Positions 48,335 to 58,682 of a stretch of 64,000 nt of DNA are shown in pieces. The stretch spans positions 32,324 to 96,323 of the forward strand of contig FLMG01001116.1 in the NCBI GenBank assembly GCA_900088475.1, read 5' to 3'. The stretch comes from Hyphochytrium catenoides (Eukaryota > Sar > Hyphochytriomycetes > Hyphochytriales > Hyphochytriaceae). Numbering within the stretch: position 1 is the first letter of the stretch; each line of letters starts with the position of its first letter. The translations under genes were made by a program, and so were the position numbers. The notes below the pieces were generated by a model. That model worked only from the letters and a program-made list of their open reading frames with translations, was not told the DNA's origin and made no database searches.

Positions 48335-49787
48335 TGTACTTTAAGATAGAGATACTGATTACATTCGCTCCCCCGAACTTCCTTGGAAGGCTCGACTTTG
48401 AGTATGATGCGAGGACAGATACCTCGTCCTGGTGTCTCCTCCTGGTGCCATAGATCAGAGAGAGTGAAGCGACGATTTCTCTAGGACGGGAGTGAACCTA
48501 TCGTACTTCCAGACCTTGGTTACAGTCTGTGTGGCTCTTAGCCGAAAGACCGTTCATATCCGACATTGGATCTGTTGCATGTCTTCAATAATCTCTCCTT
48601 TCTTGCAGCTGCAGACGAACGCAAGGGTGACGTCGATTTGACAGCAAGAGATAGCGGCTGATGAGCTAATTTTTGAGACTCTGAGCATCTTTGACGAGCT
48701 GTTTCGAAGTTGGCGCCAAATGAGAACCGTCGACCGCTAACGCCTACTTCGAAGGCTAGGACTTGATTACAGACAAACACCCGCACAAAGGTACTGTAGA
48801 GAAAGAAGAACAGGAGCAAAGAGATAGGAACTACGGTAAGCCTAGAACTTCGTACTATGAAGAACAGGAAGTCCGTCACGCAATCAGCGAGTCATCATGC
48901 CCATCATCAGGACAACGATGCAGCGGGGCCGTTCTGGGTCTTAGTAGACTGACAGAAGGCAAATGGACGGATGTTCAAAGTTCAAAGCCTATCACAGCTC
49001 TTACTGCGGAAGGAGCGTGAGATAATGGGCCGCTTGATGATAGAATGAAGACCTGCTGTTGTTGAGGACATGGAGTGCTTGAAAAGAGAGCAGAAGGCAA
49101 CCTAGCTTACATAGGCAAATCTCTCCTGGGACGATAATCTGGGGACTTCCCAACCTATACCATGCTATCCAAGCTGGAGATAGAGCGATAATATTAACTT
49201 ACTTAAAATTTTTTCTCTAGGTCGTAAAGCGTAGAGTTTACTAGGTGTTAACAGTGACAATGGGACCATCTGAGCCGTAGTCCTCATTGTCATTAAGCGA
49301 CAGACTTCAGACACAGTGTAGGTCCCATCTATCGGTCCCATCTATCAGAGAAGTCCCTGCCAGCCAGGAGCATCTGAATCGGAAGCCACCACCGCCCAAA
49401 CCCAGATGGAGTCAGGAGAGAGTTATGCCAACCATGATGTCTGCAGAGTAGACAGGCCCTTTCGCATATCGTAACACATACAGCTTTCAGGCGGAGGTCA
49501 TCTGTCAATAAGGCGATAGGGGCTCTGAAAGCTAAAGCTTGTACGTAGAAAAGAACCTTTGAGAGGATCCTCCATTTCCAACAGAGCTGGGGGATGCGTT
49601 CAGCAACGCAATAAATATCTTCAGGCACGCCGAGGCGAGTTCATCGCATGGTACTGGCACTAAGGCTTGCTTGCAATGCTTGCCGGCTTATTACAAAGTG
49701 ATCCCGGCGTATTCGACCAAGCTCAATGGATATCAACTTCCAAATGAACTCACTTGGACCCCTGGCGTTGATAACCTCGAAATCGGC
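48335..49787. other. Intergenic region upstream of HAUS3
   Basis: About 1.45 kb between the HAUS3 start and the stop of the next leftward gene. A 13-base tandem duplication (GGTCCCATCTATC twice) is at 49321-49346. A leftward frame at 49329..49628 begins with GTG and is not recognisable. The HAUS3 promoter should be at the left end. Confidence 0.4.
49321..49346. repeat. 13-base tandem duplication
   Basis: GGTCCCATCTATC occurs twice in direct succession (49321-49333 and 49334-49346), a perfect two-copy repeat. Confidence 0.9.
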
Positions 49788-50189
49788 TCAAAGCTGAGCT
49801 ATTCCTCCTTGGGCCGTAGGAGTGCCGCCGAGACTAGATCCTCTGGCGGCAACATAGTTTTTGATCTCCTTGCTTAGGTCCGAGTTATACTGGGTCTTCA
49901 AATGAACGAAGACAGCACTGGCACCGATCGTAAACCCGATAAAGGTTACAGCTGCACATATTGCAACCCACCCCGCAAGGTTGAGGCCTCCGGCGGTGTC
50001 AGTAGCGGCCTCTTTCAGGTCTCGAGTTATGGAAAGAGATCGTCGAGCTGTCTCTAAGAGATCTTGATGACAGTCAGGTAGCTTAAAGCGACCCAAAGCA
50101 GACCGGCTTCCTTCCACAGCATGAAGTGCTTCTTGCAGAACTGAGAAGATGAGGAAGGCGACAAGGACGGGTGAACACCGCGCAGACAT
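49788..50189 (-). CDS. Small secretory-pathway single-span membrane protein A
   Basis: An unrecognised 133-residue intronless protein. The ATG at 50189 is preferred over an upstream in-frame GTG because it places a signal peptide at the N-terminus (CSPVLVAFLIFSVLQEALHA). An extracellular or lumenal segment of about 50 residues with one Cys follows. A single transmembrane helix begins GGLNLAGWVAICAAVTFIG and contains a Gly-x3-Gly-like spacing (GFTIGAS). The tail is short and basic then Gly/Ser rich. The predicted type I topology and the GG-x-L-x2-W-[VI]-A-I helix start are shared with the rightward protein at 51802, making the two a divergent look-alike pair. Function unknown. Confidence 0.65.
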   Translation of the reverse strand: MSARCSPVLVAFLIFSVLQEALHAVEGSRSALGRFKLPDCHQDLLETARRSLSITRDLKEAATDTAGGLNLAGWVAICAAVTFIGFTIGASAVFVHLKTQYNSDLSKEIKNYVAARGSSLGGTPTAQGGIAQL

Positions 50190-51801
50190 CTCTCCACTTA
50201 TGAGCTTTCTTTCAACAGCCTTCAGACACACTTATGGAGAGCTTTCTACCATTGTCGCTTGCACAGCAGTTGAGGCATCTCAAGGCAGGATCGGCTCTCT
50301 AGTGTAAAGCGCAAGAACGTCTTCAGCAAACCAGTCTGTTACACCTTAGAGCAAGGGCCCAACTGGCACCAGGTGGAAGTACTAGTTCTATGTCCGAGTC
50401 GCGGTCACGGAGATCTCAGTAGTCTAGTTGGAGCTCTTTGCGCTCGACAACAGCTGCCGACTCCTGTCTCTTGCAAGCCGGGACTGACAAGAGTGTACAG
50501 ACACAGGATGCAAGCTGTCTGCATGAGAGCAAAGAGAGATGAGAGAAGGCTCTTCTATCCAGAGACAAACCCGTCCAATCTTCAAATAGTAACAGTCATG
50601 AATTCAACTGATACTAACCATATAAACCAGAATTTAACAAGGTTTTCTAACAGTTTGTAGACTGGTAAATCAATGAAGAGCTGAGAAAAATAAACACATG
50701 ATACCACCTAATTCTCATCATACCGCCCATGGGAAATATAAGCAGTGCACTTTAGTCCGAGCCATCATCTTTCGAAAAGCCACCTTCAATGCCCAAACTG
50801 GGTCGGGGGAATATTTCGTTGGCAACCTTCCAGCAGAGTTAGCACTGTCCACTTTACTTGGATTAGTCATGAAAGATTCCAAAACCTCCAAAATTGAAAC
50901 ATTCTGAGATTTTGGCTAAGAGAAGCCAGAGGAGCGGAGCTAGGAAGACAGAGCCAGTTGCTGTGGGCGTGTTGAGCCTTTTACTAACAGAATGGACCAA
51001 AGTTAATCTCCATAGAAGAGAGAGATCGGCTCACAGCCCAACGAAGCTCCATCATCTAGACTGCAGACCAAGAGCTAGGAATCATGAAGAAGGGCTGATG
51101 AGGATGGAAGGAGAGAAAATGCAGCAGATTTAGCTCAAAAATGAGCAGAATAATGACATCACGGGTGGTCTGAGCAAGTGAAGAAGACGTTCTGTCTACA
51201 CCTTCGCTCCTCCAGTAGAACTACGTAGGCAACTCTGATGATGAGACGCTGAGAAGAAGAATCAGGTCTTCAAAGACTTCACCAGCACCAGACTTTCTTC
51301 CTTCTCTGGAATTGCATCCTCGTCAAGCCTCCATTAACCATCGTTCTCGGTCCTCCGTTCACTCCTATTGCAACTCTCGGCAGTTAGCAGTACTACCGGA
51401 GGCCTATTGAAGGATCTGACTTAGAAAAGCTCCTTTGGAGACGGTACTCAGTATCAGCCATCCCAATACTTCAGTGATTTCTCGTCCAATTGAGATCAAG
51501 CAGAACCCAGGAAGCTCAGAGTTTGGCCACCCTAAAGCAGCAACAGCGTTGACACGGAGCTCATAGCTACCTATTGTTACCCATTCGCGGGCTTTCAACC
51601 AAACGCGAAGTCCAGAAAAACAGATTGTCCTCACCGGATGTTCCATAAAATGGAGTGCTGCTTCGCCCCTTCAGAGAGCCAGAGAACCCATCTCCTTTGA
51701 TCAACCTCTGAGAGGGCAGTAGCGCTACCTGAAGAAGCTCAAGCGCTACTACGCGACTTAACCAGTACTGCATCAGCACATTTCCTAAGAGCTGCAGCAT
51801 A
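50190..51801. promoter_or_regulatory. Region between two divergent membrane protein genes
   Basis: About 1.6 kb that separates the start codons of two similar membrane proteins and so should contain both promoters. Short frames on both strands are present without similarity or exon structure. No defined motif is claimed. Confidence 0.35.
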
Positions 51802-52149
51802 ATGGGGTCCCGAGTTTCCGACTTCACGGGCACTACTGCTGTGAACTGCAGAAAGGTGCTGAAAAGTACAATCGTTATACTCTTCTCTCTTCTATCACAT
51901 TGCTTTCTTGGCGTTGGAGCCAAAGAAGAAGCCGAACCCTATCACCTGAGTGGCGGTATCTCCTTAGGCGCTTGGATCGCAATTGTCGTGGTCTGCTTTA
52001 TATTAGGGGTCATAGGAGGCGCTGGAGTGATGTATTACCTATTGCGGGTTCCTTTCAAAGATAAGCTCCATAGGGTCGTCGTCAGGCGGCGAGGTTACAC
52101 AGAGTCCCTAACCTTTAGGGCATCAACCCAAGGAGTACCCGTATTATAG
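51802..52149 (+). CDS. Small secretory-pathway single-span membrane protein B
   Basis: An unrecognised 115-residue intronless protein starting at the ATG at 51802. A hydrophobic N-terminal segment (STIVILFSLLSHCFLGVGA, residues about 22-40) can act as a signal peptide with a preceding basic stretch. A very short lumenal part (KEEAEPYHLS) leads into the transmembrane helix GGISLGAWIAIVVVCFILG, followed by GGAGVMYYLL. The tail is strongly basic (VVVRRRGYTE). The helix start resembles that of membrane protein A, which lies in the opposite orientation 1.6 kb away. Function unknown; it could belong to a lineage-specific receptor-like family. Confidence 0.65.
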   Translation: MGSRVSDFTGTTAVNCRKVLKSTIVILFSLLSHCFLGVGAKEEAEPYHLSGGISLGAWIAIVVVCFILGVIGGAGVMYYLLRVPFKDKLHRVVVRRRGYTESLTFRASTQGVPVL

Positions 52150-52473
52150 CCTCGGCGGACGTAGGACTGAGCCAGCGTGGCGTTCTTTCCGCCTCTTTGC
52201 GTCCATGTCCACATCCACAAACAAGATCACTATTCTAACTAATTTCCTTTATGAGCGTATAGGTAAATGACTCCGCATTTGATGCCAGTATGGAACGTCT
52301 GTTTGGTTAATTAAACACTCTTGATTATTTGATGCCTAGCTAATAGAGTGCGGAGCAGCTTGTAGCACTCCTCTGTCACTCGGGGTGTCATAAGAAAGAC
52401 CTACCATCCAGCGATAAGTCGCGTTGATGAAGTGCAATTGATGCAGTGAATCGAGTATGCATTCGTTGAATGG
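52150..52473. other. Convergent intergenic region
   Basis: About 320 bases holding the 3' ends of membrane protein B and the aldolase gene. No gene or defined element seen. Confidence 0.4.
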
Positions 52474-53550
52474 TTAGTTGCGGTTAACGTTGCCTAGATC
52501 TGAGCAAGCTTCCTTGACCCGCCCAATCATGGTCTCCTCGGCCTTGCGGACCCACACACGAGGATCGTAGTACTTCTTGTTGGGCTTATCGTCTCCTTCT
52601 GGGTTGCCGATCTGGCCCTGGAGGTAACCCTTCTTGGCCTCGTAGAACTCCTTAATACCCTTCCAGTACGCCCACTGGGTATCGGTGTCGACGTTCATCT
52701 TGACGACCCCATACGATACAGCGTCCTGGATTTCCTGCTTTGAGGAACCAGAGCCACCATGGAAGACAAACCACACGGGATTCTCCTTATCAGTGCCTAG
52801 CTTTTCTCTGACAAAGTCCTGATGCCTCTTAAGAAGATGTGGCTGAAGCTTGACGTTTCCTGGCTTGTAGACGCCATGGACATTGCCAAAGGCAGCAGCA
52901 ATGGTGAACATGTCAGTGATCTCGTTGAAGTTTCTGAAGACATCCCAAATGTCCTCAGGCTGGGTGTAGAGCGCGGCATTGTCAACATCCTCGTTGTTGA
53001 CACCGTCCTCCTCTCCTCCGGTGATACCAATCTCCATTTCCAAAAGGCACTTCATCGGTGCAAGTCTGGCGAGGTACTTCTTGCATATCTCAATGTTCTC
53101 ATCCTTTGGCTCCTCAGAGAGATCGATCATATGAGAACTGAAAAGAGGCTCACCATGCTGCTTGAAGTACTCCTCATCGGCGTCAATCATGCCGTCAAGC
53201 CATGGAAGGAGCTTCTTTGCGCAGTGGTCAGAGTGGATCACCACTGGAATGCCATAGTGCTTGGCGACTGCACGAACATGATAAGCGCCAGCTACTGCCC
53301 CAAGAATAGACGCCTTCTGGTTCTCGTTGGAGATACCCTTGCCAGCATAAAAGGCACTTCCGCCATTAGAGAACTGAATAATGATCGGTGAGTTGACCGC
53401 CTTGGCAGCTTCCAACGCAGCATTCACTGTGGAGGATGATGTGCAGTTTACTGCTGGGATAGCAAACTTGTGTTCGTGGCAGTAAGCGAAAAGAGCTCTA
53501 AGATTGTCACCAGTGACAACACCTGGAGGAACAACGTCTAGGAGACCCAT
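52474..53550 (-). CDS. FBA: Class II fructose-bisphosphate aldolase
   Basis: Zinc-dependent aldolase that cleaves fructose 1,6-bisphosphate to dihydroxyacetone phosphate and glyceraldehyde 3-phosphate in glycolysis and acts in reverse in gluconeogenesis. The 358-residue protein is a single exon from the ATG at 53550. It has the class IIA marks: AIPAVNCTSSSTVNAALEAA, IIIQFSNGGSAFYAGKG, VIHSDHCAKK with the catalytic Asp and a Zn-ligand His, LEMEIGITGGEEDG, FGNVHGVY, VFHGGSGS and MNVDTDTQWAYWKG. Length matches yeast Fba1 (359). There is no targeting peptide, so it should be cytosolic. Even codon use and lack of introns fit a highly expressed gene. Confidence 0.97.
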   Translation of the reverse strand: MGLLDVVPPGVVTGDNLRALFAYCHEHKFAIPAVNCTSSSTVNAALEAAKAVNSPIIIQFSNGGSAFYAGKGISNENQKASILGAVAGAYHVRAVAKHYGIPVVIHSDHCAKKLLPWLDGMIDADEEYFKQHGEPLFSSHMIDLSEEPKDENIEICKKYLARLAPMKCLLEMEIGITGGEEDGVNNEDVDNAALYTQPEDIWDVFRNFNEITDMFTIAAAFGNVHGVYKPGNVKLQPHLLKRHQDFVREKLGTDKENPVWFVFHGGSGSSKQEIQDAVSYGVVKMNVDTDTQWAYWKGIKEFYEAKKGYLQGQIGNPEGDDKPNKKYYDPRVWVRKAEETMIGRVKEACSDLGNVNRN

Positions 53551-55542
53551 GGTTTGCTAGGAGGATGAGAGGTGGTGGTTTCGATGCGAAATCGGCAGTA
53601 AATTGCAGACTGACCAGCTTGTCGGGTGATAAAGTAGAATGAGGCAGGAAGGTTATTCTCTTCATGCCAATAGAGTCAAGAGTCAGAGTCATCAAAAGGC
53701 AACCAAGTCATTGTCCGCAGTCAGTCAGTCCGTCACCTCAGCACTCAAGAAGTGCAAGAGGATCTTTCTCTGGCGTGGAACTTTGGCTGTAATAATACGC
53801 TCAGGCAGAGTGTAGAAAAAGCTTGAAGTCGTAATTTCGCCTCTACTAATAGGCTGTGGGTTAAAGATACTCTTGATATCCGAAATATCGCACCAAGATC
53901 GTGAAGTATCGCTGATTACAGCGCAAGGAATACAGCATAATAAGGCCTGTCCACCAAGCACTTGCTGTGCATAACACCCAGCCTCATGAGGGTCAGGAAC
54001 CATAGGTAGATTATGCCATATTCAAAGCCTTCAGGATACTACCTATCTGGAATGATAAGGTCTGTGTGTACGTGTCAACTGAGTGCTTCATAGAGCCCCG
54101 CCCTTTCTCTTCCTCCCTCCTTCCACACTCATTCACCACATTGCAGCCCATGCATCCAACATCCAACGTTGTCCTTGTCAACAAACTGCCTAGGAAGCCA
54201 GATCTGAAGGAATGTACTTGGTTGCAGCGCCACGTTTCTGTTCAACAACATCATCTTTGCAGTGGCTTGATGTGCGATCAAACCTGCCCTCGGCGTATGA
54301 GCAGTTGGCCATCAGTCATAGCTTTTCCTCCGTTCTCTCATTCTGACAAGGATTGAGGGACAGAGAGCTTGTTACGACTGCAACCTCTACAATCAAGGAG
54401 TAGGGCTACTACTGCTTCCAGCAACTGACATCTTCCGTGACCTTTCATGGCCCGCCCGCTTCAACGCCGCTTCCCTTGCCGATTAGGGAGTATTATCCTC
54501 CGTTAGCCAATAAAAATTTCACTGTAGACTCTTGCACCGCCACAGAACAGCTTCGATGATTACCATTTGTTCTTGTTAAGTAGACTTCCTCCTTCTTAGT
54601 GTAGCTGAGGGCTACCCAATGCTCTTTGCCCCACCAGCACTGCCTTGTCCGGTCCCATGACCTACGTACTACTAACAACAATCACATGGGGAGACGACGC
54701 AAAGCCAGAGTGAAGCACCAGCAGCTTCCGACAAGAGTATGATTAGCTATGCTACCCCAGCTGCTACTCCTGTCTACTTACTGTACCTGTATTAAACTCA
54801 ATACTTGGCCTTGAAGGATTAAAGAGAAACATAAGACGTAAAAGATACTGCCGAGGAGTAGGCAAGCCCAATTCTCACTGGACTTTTTTAGACTGTATCA
54901 TTGATAGGACTTCTTTAGGCCCAGGCGAACTAACCCCGCCGATAAGCACGGCGGTACACACGTGCATACCTCGTCCTCTATCTGCCCCATACAGAGTAGC
55001 CTTCAATAAAGCTTAGGAGGTCTACAGCTAAACCGACAGACTATGAATAAGTATTCGCCAACGGACACTTCCTTCTAGTTGGCGCTTCTTACCAACTTGA
55101 TGCTTCCAGCAAAGATAAGCCTTGATGCATAATTGGAATGTTTTAGTCAGATCAAACTATCTGTAGCAATTGAACGCCTTCGTATCATTGCCCACCAATA
55201 TTCACCTCGCCCTAACACTTCGACCGTGGCGGGCGGGGCCGGAGAGTCCAGCATGTATTCGGGGTCGTCACGCAGAGTGCTACGATAGCTACTCGGACTT
55301 GAGGCATGCTATGTGTTCAGGGAAACCTCTGTGGTCAGGCTATAAGCAAGCTAATCACACAGAATAAGCCTCGATGCGTCCAATGACCCTGATACTACGG
55401 ACTTATGGGTTTAGAAGGATGGAAAGCCATGTTCTTGGAGGTTCCGTAAGTACACATGATTACACTTCGTAGATGCGGCATCCATTGGGTTCAGGCATTT
55501 CACTTCTAGTCCTCCGCTAAACGGGAACGTAGCAAGAGCTTC
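53551..55542. other. Intergenic region upstream of aldolase
   Basis: About 2 kb without a supportable gene. It holds the aldolase promoter at the left and the 3' flank of the YecM-like gene at the right. A leftward ATG frame of 92 codons at 53725..54003 with several Cys residues is the longest candidate, but nothing else supports it. Confidence 0.4.
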
Positions 55543-56230
55543 TTAATGATTTGATCCACGGAGCTGCCTCTTCTCAATCTTGATCACTTCCTCCAAGCTC
55601 TGCTCATGAAATTTGCATGACAGGCCCTCACCAAGGTCCAACCTGAGGTCGCGATTTAGAGCCTTCTTGAAACCTTTCCTGGATAAAAGCCAATTAATAG
55701 GGATGGCGCAGAAGATGTTACAAGCAGGTTAGAAATCACTGCAGTGGCAAGTGAAGAGTACTTGGGAAATGCTGGAGCTCGCTTTTATACTTGGGGCCGC
55801 ACCTGTCAAAAGCTACTAACGGGTACTTCTGCTCAAACTCTTCCAAGGTACTATCAACTACGAACTCAGCATGTTCCAGACCCGATGGATAGAAGCTTCC
55901 AGGCTTTGGACTGGGTAGCTCGATTACGTCCACAGCTCGGACTCTGCCATTACTGCTGTCTTGGCATAGCACTGGCTCAGCGAGTTTAAACGTGGAGATG
56001 AGCCTCCCACCGATTTCCGATTCAATCAAGAGTTCCCCAGCTGCTTCCAGTCCTCTCACACAGGATTGATATTCCTCTTCAGTGCTCACTCTATAGCAGA
56101 CGTGGTCCAAGAAGTAGCCATCGACATCAATGCCGTGACGTTTAACGAGATTGAGCAACTTCGCTACAAAGTCTGGTATCCCGCTGATGATACGAGTGAC
56201 CGCTAGTTCAGCTCCACCACGTGCAGTCAT
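55543..56230 (-). CDS. YecM-family (VOC-fold) protein
   Basis: Member of the bacterial YecM family, proteins of the vicinal-oxygen-chelate fold predicted to bind a metal; the reaction is not known. Two exons, 55791..56230 and 55543..55678, join in phase 2 to give a protein of 191 residues, the same size as E. coli YecM (about 188). Shared blocks in order are YFLDHVCYRV (metal-ligand His candidate), GELLIESEIGGRLISTFKL, VDVIELPSPKPGSFYPSGLEHAEFVV (His/Glu candidates), then in exon 2 LSCKFHEQSLEEVIKIE, equal to the YecM KFHPWSIEEIV end. There is no targeting signal. A mainly bacterial family with a spliceosomal intron suggests an old, domesticated transfer. Confidence 0.88.
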
Positions 56231-57299
56231 CGTCCCAAGAGGCTCTCCAGGTGCTCTCTTCTTCAGATCCTACCTTCCACTACCCCTAGTAAAATAGAGA
56301 TATATGAGACCTGCTGCTGCCTCTGAAGAAGTAAGGAGGCATCAGCTGCCAAGTGAATAAGAAGCTTCAAGTGTTGGGAGAAGACATGGAGATCTATCTT
56401 GGCAAGGAGCACGTCTAGTTCCCGCCATTATTTTGCCGCCAACCACTGGAAAACGCGCAGTTTGCTAATTAGATATTTAATTTCGGGTGCGGAGGTAAAT
56501 GAAGTCTTAGTTTCGACTCGCCTTGGATAGAGGCTCATTTTGTCAAGACAAAACATAACTCTTTCGGTTCACTTTGTTTTTTGGGGTAAAACCTGCCTTC
56601 ACAGACAGAAAGTTCGAAAAGGGTTGGGCGAGTCAAGCTGGCACCGAAGGTCTATAATCTTTGGCTCAACTATGGACTTTTCATATGTTAGCGTTTGAGC
56701 TGGTTCGCTACGGGGCTCTCATGTGTGGAGAGCTTTATAATGACTTTTGAGCGTGGTGGAAGGTGTGCATGCTTTTGATCGGCCAGGCAAATGCATTGAT
56801 CCCTAGTAGGCAGCTATAGGGAAGAATGGCTCCGGCACCTCAATAATGGCTAACAAGAACAAATCTCCGCCGCTCTTAGGCACAGGCCCTGCTGTGTCCC
56901 GTAGTAGATTTCCTTTTGCTAAGTAGTGGAAGAGGCAAGATAGGGAAAGATTACGGGGACATCTTGTCGGATTATATCCCACGCTATACGGCAGCAACCC
57001 TCGGCTGCGGCATCGGCAAACCTATCCCTTGGCGTTGAATCCTGCTACTGCTACCTGACTTAGGTTTGTTAAGGGTGATAAGAATGTCTAAAGAGCACCA
57101 GAGTGAAGAAGTTCTACGAAACGTTCACCTAACAGGGTTAGGCTGTTAACCATAAGCAGGCAGTGGTACTTGTAGAGTTCGGAGACTTCATTTAGCTTAC
57201 TTCTCTTCTAGTATTTACGTAGCTGTCTGCAAAGCGCCAAGAAAACACCTTCCGTTCCTCTATCTCGGGTACGACTCCAGAGCCCAGCGCAGCCAAGGC
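56231..57299. other. Intergenic region between YecM-like and SelW genes
   Basis: About 1.1 kb. It should contain the YecM-like promoter and the end of the selenoprotein W 3' untranslated region. No gene seen. Confidence 0.4.
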
Positions 57300-57371
57300 A
57301 CTTTCATATCTCGGTCAGGGGAGTGCACCTTCAATGAAGTTTCTGCAAACCCTATCATTACGTATGACAGC
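57300..57371 (-). promoter_or_regulatory. SECIS element (form 2) of selenoprotein W
   Basis: On the minus strand, 99 bases after the stop codon, the sequence folds by eye into the SECIS shape. Helix I pairs GCTGTCATA (57371-57363) with TATGAAAGT (57308-57300), one mismatch. After a small internal loop comes the quartet strand ATGA (57358-57355), answered by TGAC (57317-57314). Helix II pairs GGGTTTGCA with TGCACTCCC, with two central mismatches. The unpaired AAA (57342-57340) lies on the 5' side of the apical region, 12 bases after ATGA, and a mini-stem CTTC/GAAG closes the top, as in form 2 elements. Position and geometry are those that recruit SBP2 to decode UGA. Confidence 0.78.
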
Positions 57372-57469
57372 ACCTTCAGACTGGCCCTGACCTCTGGCCG
57401 AGATAAGAGGCTTCTGATAGTTTTCCCTTCTGTTTCGCCCTCAGCTACGGGTTGGTGCCTGGGAGCACT

Positions 57470-57846
57470 CTACTTGAGGTAGGGTTTCAGCAGGGCGACG
57501 AGGGCATCCAGCTATGAAGGTACACAAGAGTTAGTGGGTATAGGCCTGAAAGTCTATGCCAGGTACTATAGACGCAGGAGGAGCTGTTTGATCCTCTCAC
57601 CTTCTCTTTGGAGTCCACGAAACCCTGCTTGCGCTGCTTCTTGGAGTGAATCAACACTCCTTCCCCAACGTTCAGGCCTTCCGGCCATGCTCTGACTTCG
57701 AAGTTCCCCGTCGTACCAGGGTCCTCCATGGGAACAAGCTGGATCGCATCCCCCAGAACTTCCCGCAGCGCTTTCTCTAACGCTCGGTACTTTGAAAAGT
57801 ACCCTCACCCACCGCAGTACTGGACTGAAACAGCTAGTGGTGCCAT
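57470..57846 (-). CDS. SELENOW: Selenoprotein W (Sec encoded by TGA)
   Basis: Small thioredoxin-like selenoprotein of the Rdx family, thought to act in cytosolic thiol redox reactions, with glutathione and 14-3-3 partners reported in animals. Exon 1 is 57601..57846 and exon 2 is 57470..57511, joined in phase 0. The 95-residue protein starts MAPLAVSVQYCGGU; the U is codon 14, an in-frame TGA at 57805-57807, giving the family CxxU redox motif at the end of the first strand. The frame stays open through the TGA with YRALEKALREVLGD, then PGTTGNFEVRAW, the hallmark TPGTTGNFEV block, VLIHSKKQRKQGFVD, and a short final exon LDALVALLKPYLK ending in TAG. Automated callers would split or miss it at the TGA. 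A SECIS-like element follows in the 3' region. Confidence 0.92.
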
Positions 57847-58682
57847 GATGATGGGATAGTTGTCTTGATTACGAAACTTGGACTTGCCTCTCCAAGTCAA
57901 GAAAGCTCGAAGGTAGGTTCTTTATGCTTCTCTGGAAGAGATAGAATGGCAATGTGGCCAAGATGAAGCCTCGTCGGGCGAAAGCTGCGGCAGAGAGCTT
58001 GCTTCCACAGGGTTTGCTGATCTTCTTCAAGACAAAACTTCAGCAGAGGGGAAAACAGTAATGGTTGTCTCTTATTACTAGAGATTAGCAGTTCTTAACG
58101 AATTGCGCATTGCGTATTGCTAATCCTGGCGTTTCTCTCTTTATTCTTTATCCTTTATCCTCATATATCATTAATCAGTACTATACATTCAGAATAGGCT
58201 TGCAAATGCCTCACATCTCACTCACTGTCAAGACAATGATTCTTCTGCTGTCTACTATTCGGAATCGGTCCGTTCTAACTCCTGGATAGAAGATACCCTG
58301 ACGTCAGGGCTGATTCTGACGTGACTGGAAAGGTTACGAAGCTGCGAAGGATGACCGCCATCTGACCCCTGCTGTCCTCTTCGTCTTCTCCTCTCTTTTT
58401 CCCTTCGTCGCCACCTGTCCACTGCCAGTCCACCACTTGCCTTTGACACGCAGGAAGGTAGGGAACGTTTAACAGCAGCAGCAACTCCAAGCCTGCCGGG
58501 GCATCTACCAACAGAGCGACTCTCGCTTGGGGGTATGGCCCATTGATAGGTCCCGTGGTTATTTAGGCTGTTAAGTACATAGCTATCCTCACTGGCGCGA
58601 CGTTCTCACCGTCTCACATAACTAGGCTAGGCAGGGATCAAGCAGACTGGACAACTGCTTGAGAAGGAAAGCTGATTGAAAG
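57847..58682. promoter_or_regulatory. Shared upstream region of SelW and cryptochrome genes
   Basis: About 840 bases between two divergent starts. An AT-rich patch is near 58135-58190 (TTTATTCTTTATCC and repeats of it). This is likely the promoter region of both genes; no specific light or redox element is claimed. Confidence 0.45.

Noticed and set aside
48538-48879. Leftward frame with a hydrophobic N-terminal stretch
   Set aside because: No matching exon or family; hydrophobic content follows from a T-rich tract.
49329-49628. Leftward 99-codon frame
   Set aside because: It begins at GTG, has no recognisable motif and no splice context.
53725-54003. Leftward 92-codon Cys-containing frame
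   Set aside because: It has an ATG but no similarity, partner exon or other support.
57250-57306. Second ATGA on the minus strand as SECIS core
   Set aside because: It lacks an unpaired AA at the right spacing and is better explained as the 3' arm of helix I of the chosen element.
57566-57808. Leftward 80-codon frame overlapping selenoprotein W
   Set aside because: It is another frame of the same DNA; only the frame that reads through the TGA has the SelW motifs.
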